This document shows positions 23,876 to 26,310 of a DNA stretch of 26,310 nucleotides, piece by piece. A program made the translations under genes and the position numbers. The stretch is from positions 1 through 26,310 of the forward strand of contig DASXJR010000118.1 in NCBI GenBank assembly GCA_036497285.1. Direction: 5' to 3'. The stretch comes from RYN-133 sp036497285. GTDB lineage: Bacteria; Actinomycetota; Actinomycetes; Mycobacteriales; Jatrophihabitantaceae. Each line of letters starts with the position of its first letter. Within the stretch, counting starts at the first letter, position 1. The notes under the pieces are model-generated. The model saw only the letters and a program-made list of their open reading frames with translations, did not search any database and was not told the origin of the DNA.

Positions 23876-24576
23876 TTCGCGAAGTAGGCCTCGATGCGTG
23901 CCCAGGCGTCCGCGGCCGCCTCGGGCCGGGGACCCACGTTGAGCACCCGCTCGATGGGCCGCAACGAGCGCGGTCCGGTCATCTCGTCGTTGAGGAAGGC
24001 GTGCCCCACCCCCGGGTAGACCTTCAGATCGTGCGGGACGTCGTTGGTGCGCAGCGCCTTCTCGACCCGCTTGGCCATGCCCGGCAGGAGCGGATCGCGG
24101 CCGCCGTAGCTGGCCACGATCGGGCACGAGCCGGCGAGCGCGCGCTGCGTGTGCGCCGGCGCCTGCCCGTAATTCGGGGCGGCGACGTCGAAGCCCCGCG
24201 GCGCGGTCAGCAGCGCGAAGCCGCCGCCCATGCAGAAGCCGATGATGCCGACCTTGCCGGTGCAGTCGGCCGAGTCCAGCAAATGGCGGCGGCCGGCCTC
24301 GATGTCGGCCAGCGGCTTGCCGTGCCCGCGGAACAGCGCGGTCATCGTGGTCACGATGCACCGGCGCGGGCCGCCGTCGCTGAACAGATCGAGGCCGAGG
24401 GTGAGATAGCCCGCACCCGCGAGCCGGTCGCAATGGCGGCGGAACTGGGCATCCGCGCCGAACATTTCGTGGATCGCGAGAACCCCCGGCCACGGCCCGT
24501 CCCCGTCGGGGCGCGCGAGGTAGCCCCGCAGCTCGGTCGAACCGCCGGGGACGGCCCCGATCAACACGTCGGTCAC
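23854..24576 (-). CDS. Dienelactone hydrolase family protein
   Basis: 240-residue alpha/beta-hydrolase. The catalytic triad pattern is complete: nucleophile Cys in VGIIGFCMGGGFALL, Asp in VASYGGRDPLLP and His in YPGVGHAFLND, with VLAIHEMFGADAQFRRHCDRLAGAGYLTLGLDLF as the N-terminal oxyanion part. True dienelactone hydrolases open lactones in chloroaromatic degradation, but most homologues have unknown ester or lactone substrates. No aromatic pathway genes adjoin it. The start is GTG 24576 (MTDVLIGAVPGG), 6 nt after a minus-strand TAGGTT box, suggesting a leaderless message. It is convergent with the pyruvyl-transferase-like gene (22-bp overlap) and divergent from clpC. Confidence 0.93.
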   Translation of the reverse strand: MTDVLIGAVPGGSTELRGYLARPDGDGPWPGVLAIHEMFGADAQFRRHCDRLAGAGYLTLGLDLFSDGGPRRCIVTTMTALFRGHGKPLADIEAGRRHLLDSADCTGKVGIIGFCMGGGFALLTAPRGFDVAAPNYGQAPAHTQRALAGSCPIVASYGGRDPLLPGMAKRVEKALRTNDVPHDLKVYPGVGHAFLNDEMTGPRSLRPIERVLNVGPRPEAAADAWARIEAYFANYLTPAP

Positions 24577-24582
24577 GTGCCG

Positions 24583-24588
24583 AACCTA
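24583..24588 (-). promoter_or_regulatory. Putative -10 box of the dienelactone hydrolase gene
   Basis: TAGGTT on minus with 6 nt to the GTG at 24576; no Shine-Dalgarno site. Its upstream base coincides with the edge of the palindrome at 24588-24603, so a protein bound there would cover this promoter. Confidence 0.45.
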
Positions 24589-24603
24589 GCGAAACTGTTC
24601 GCT
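24588..24603. promoter_or_regulatory. Perfect 6-4-6 inverted repeat upstream of the hydrolase gene
   Basis: AGCGAA-ACTG-TTCGCT. It abuts the -10-like box of the hydrolase gene and shares its TTCGC half with the ClgR-like site at 24597-24613. Either palindrome could be the functional one. Confidence 0.5.
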
Positions 24604-24613
24604 GTGGGCGGAC
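24597..24613. promoter_or_regulatory. ClgR-like operator candidate upstream of clpC
   Basis: GTTCGC-TGTGG-GCGGAC: a 17-bp near-palindrome (one mismatch in the arms) with the CGC-N5-GCG core described for ClgR, the activator of clp genes in Corynebacterium, Streptomyces and Mycobacterium. It lies about 135 bp upstream of the clpC GTG, a plausible activator distance if the promoter is near 24680. Confidence 0.5.
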
Positions 24614-24638
24614 GTGGGCATCCTTAGTCCGGCTTGTC

Positions 24639-24652
24639 CGTTGGGACCAACG
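24639..24652. promoter_or_regulatory. Perfect 6-2-6 palindrome in the clpC upstream region
   Basis: CGTTGG-GA-CCAACG. It does not match CIRCE, HAIR or CtsR elements as I know them. Centre-to-centre distance to the next palindrome is 37 bp. Confidence 0.4.
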
Positions 24653-24675
24653 ACCGCGAGCAACGGTCACCCCGG

Positions 24676-24689
24676 ACGACTACAGTCGT
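24676..24689. promoter_or_regulatory. Perfect 6-2-6 palindrome overlapping a -10-like box of clpC
   Basis: ACGACT-AC-AGTCGT. It contains TACAGT (24681-24686), the best TAnnnT box before clpC, so a bound protein would block that promoter. No good -35 is visible, which would fit an activated promoter. Confidence 0.4.
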
Positions 24690-24731
24690 AGGTATCCGCA
24701 TCCGATCTTAAGAAGAGTCAACACAGCGCGC

Positions 24732-24739
24732 GGAAGGAG
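24732..24739 (+). promoter_or_regulatory. clpC ribosome binding site
   Basis: GGAAGGAG, 8 nt before the GTG at 24748. It fixes the GTG as the clpC start, since the next residues FERFTDRARRVVVLAQEEAR match the family N-terminus. Confidence 0.75.
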
Positions 24740-24747
24740 TTGCCGCA

Positions 24748-26310
24748 GTGTTCGAGAGGTTCACCGACCGCGCACGTCGCGTCGTCGTCCTGGCCCAAGA
24801 AGAGGCCAGGATGCTCAACCACAACTACATCGGCACCGAGCACATCCTGCTCGGCCTGATCCACGAGGGTGAGGGCGTCGCCGCAAAGGCGCTCGAGTCC
24901 CTGGGCATTTCGCTCGACGCCGTGCGTCAGCAGGTCGAAGAGATCATTGGCCAGGGTCAGCAGGCGCCCAGCGGGCACATCCCCTTCACCCCGCGTGCCA
25001 AGAAGGTGCTCGAGCTGTCGCTGCGCGAGGCGCTCCAGCTCGGCCACAACTACATCGGCACCGAGCACATCCTGCTCGGCCTCATCCGTGAGGGCGAAGG
25101 CGTCGCCGCCCAGGTCCTGGTGAAGCTCGGCGCCGACCTGAACAAGGTCCGCCAGCAGGTCATCCAGCTGCTCAACGGCTACCAGAGCAAGGGCGAGCCG
25201 GCGGGCACTGCCTCCGAGGCCGCACCGTCCACCTCGCTCGTGCTCGACCAGTTCGGCCGCAACATGACCCAGCTCGCCCGGGAGGGCAAGCTCGACCCGG
25301 TCATCGGCCGGGAGACGGTCATCGAGCGGCTGATGCAGGTGTTGTCGCGCCGCACCAAGAACAACCCCGTCCTCATCGGCGAGCCGGGCGTCGGCAAGAC
25401 CGCCGTGGTCGAGGGCCTCGCCCAGGCCGTCGTGCGCGGCGAGGTGCCCGAGACGCTGAAGGACAAGCAGCTCTACACCCTCGACCTCGGCTCGCTGGTC
25501 GCCGGCAGCCGGTACCGCGGTGACTTCGAAGAGCGCTTGAAGAAGGTGCTCAAGGAGATCCGCACCCGCGGCGACATCATCCTGTTCATCGACGAGATCC
25601 ACACCCTGGTCGGGGCAGGCGCTGCCGAGGGCGCGATCGACGCGGCAAGCATCCTCAAGCCGATGCTGGCCCGCGGCGAGCTGCAGACGATCGGCGCCAC
25701 CACGCTCGACGAGTACCGAAAGTACGTCGAGAAGGACGCCGCGCTCGAGCGCCGCTTCCAGCCCGTCCAGGTCGGCGAGCCGACGGTGGCGCACACCATC
25801 GAGATCCTCAAGGGGCTGCGCGACCGCTACGAGGCGCACCACCGCGTCTCGATCACCGACGCGGCGCTGGTCGCCGCTGCGGGCCTGGCCGACCGCTACA
25901 TCAGCGACCGGTTCCTGCCCGACAAGGCGATCGACCTCATCGACGAGGCCGGCGCGCGCATGCGGATCCGCCGCATGACCGCTCCGCCGGACCTCCGCGA
26001 GTTCGACGAGCGCATCTCCGAGGTCCGTCGCGAGAAGGAGTCCGCGATCGACGCGCAGGACTTCGAGAAGGCCGCGTCCTTGCGTGACAAGGAGAAGACG
26101 CTGCTCTCGCAGAAGGCTGACCGCGAGCGGGAGTGGAAGGCCGGCGACATGGACGTCGTGGCCGAGGTCGACGACGAGCAGATCGCCGAGGTCCTCGCCA
26201 CGTGGACGGGCATCCCGGTCTTCAAGCTCACCGAGGAGGAGACCTCCCGGCTGCTGCGAATGGAGGACGAGCTGCACAAGCGCGTCATCGGCCAGCAGCA
26301 GGCGATCAAG
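24748..26310 (+). CDS. clpC: ATP-dependent Clp protease ATPase subunit ClpC (3' end cut by window edge)
   Basis: First 521 residues of an AAA+ unfoldase that feeds proteins to ClpP; a full protein would be about 820-850 residues. The N domain has two repeats, each containing HNYIGTEHILLGLI(H/R)EGEGVAA, for adaptor or substrate binding. The first AAA+ module has Walker A GEPGVGKT (211-218), Walker B IILFIDEIHTLVGAG (FIDE 280-283), IGATTLDEYRKYVEKDAALERRFQPV and the KAIDLIDEAGARMR segment. The middle UVR-type coiled coil (about 417-455, EFDERISEVRREKESAIDAQDFEKAASLRDKEKTLLSQK) separates ClpC from ClpA. The window ends at the start of the second module (KRVIGQQQAIK). Upstream palindromes and a ClgR-like site suggest stress-linked control. 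Confidence 0.98.
   Translation, partial: MFERFTDRARRVVVLAQEEARMLNHNYIGTEHILLGLIHEGEGVAAKALESLGISLDAVRQQVEEIIGQGQQAPSGHIPFTPRAKKVLELSLREALQLGHNYIGTEHILLGLIREGEGVAAQVLVKLGADLNKVRQQVIQLLNGYQSKGEPAGTASEAAPSTSLVLDQFGRNMTQLAREGKLDPVIGRETVIERLMQVLSRRTKNNPVLIGEPGVGKTAVVEGLAQAVVRGEVPETLKDKQLYTLDLGSLVAGSRYRGDFEERLKKVLKEIRTRGDIILFIDEIHTLVGAGAAEGAIDAASILKPMLARGELQTIGATTLDEYRKYVEKDAALERRFQPVQVGEPTVAHTIEILKGLRDRYEAHHRVSITDAALVAAAGLADRYISDRFLPDKAIDLIDEAGARMRIRRMTAPPDLREFDERISEVRREKESAIDAQDFEKAASLRDKEKTLLSQKADREREWKAGDMDVVAEVDDEQIAEVLATWTGIPVFKLTEEETSRLLRMEDELHKRVIGQQQAIK

Noticed and set aside
24577..24747. CIRCE, HAIR (HspR) or SigR/SigH promoter upstream of clpC
   Set aside because: I looked for TTAGCACTC-type, CTTGAGT-type and GGAAT-N18-20-GTT patterns and found no acceptable match.
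24718..26277. Long open frame on minus opposite clpC
   Set aside because: Its translation is low-complexity and rich in Leu, Asp and Val, and has no family features, while the plus frame is unmistakably ClpC. High-GC codon bias leaves such shadows open.

Overview
The window is a dense (about 95% coding), high-GC stretch typical of the Actinomycetes. Markers for this are the panC / coaX / lysS / lsr2 / clpC gene neighbourhood known from Mycobacterium and Streptomyces, an F420-type luciferase-like oxidoreductase, a mycothiol-isomerase-like (TIGR03084-type) protein, the nucleoid protein Lsr2, and frequent GTG/TTG starts. Several genes have a TAnnnT-like -10 box 6-8 nt before the start codon, as expected for leaderless mRNAs. 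I cannot fix the genus. nadB-nadC sit between panC and coaX, which resembles Streptomyces/Frankia-type layouts more than Mycobacterium. I see no tRNA, rRNA, CRISPR array or insertion sequence. No gene-free stretch exceeds 300 bp; the largest are 8165-8385 (221 bp) and 24577-24747 (171 bp), and both carry regulatory palindromes.

Region 1 (1-8164, minus strand) is one tightly coupled catabolic operon. In reading order it encodes an AtuA-like protein, an acyl-CoA dehydrogenase, a carboxylase beta subunit, a biotin-carboxylase/BCCP alpha subunit, a second acyl-CoA dehydrogenase and an enoyl-CoA hydratase cut by the window edge. The five junctions all overlap by 1-4 bases. The gene set is that of the Pseudomonas atu (acyclic terpene) and liu (leucine/isovalerate) pathways: dehydrogenation, biotin-dependent carboxylation of a 3-methyl-enoyl-CoA, then hydration. 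A 9-2-9 palindrome overlaps the predicted -35 box of the operon and looks like a repressor operator.

Region 2 (8386-11170, minus) holds a MazG-like small protein, an SDR oxidoreductase, a PaaX-family regulator and a TIGR03084-like protein, probably one transcription unit. It is divergent from region 3 across only 24 bp.

Region 3 (11195-17148, plus) is a cofactor-biosynthesis run: a Rossmann/DUF2520 protein, panC (pantothenate), nadB and nadC (quinolinate to NaMN for NAD), coaX (pantothenate kinase for CoA), then an F420-type oxidoreductase. panD and nadA, the usual partners, are absent here.

Region 4 (17241-20695, minus) is a four-gene signalling/export operon: ABC ATPase, ABC-2 permease, sensor histidine kinase and NarL-type response regulator, all overlapping.

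Region 5 (20794-26310) has lysS, lsr2 and a polysaccharide-pyruvyl-transferase-like gene on plus, a convergent dienelactone-hydrolase-like gene on minus, and the first 521 codons of clpC on plus. The region upstream of clpC contains a ClgR-like site and two further perfect palindromes.
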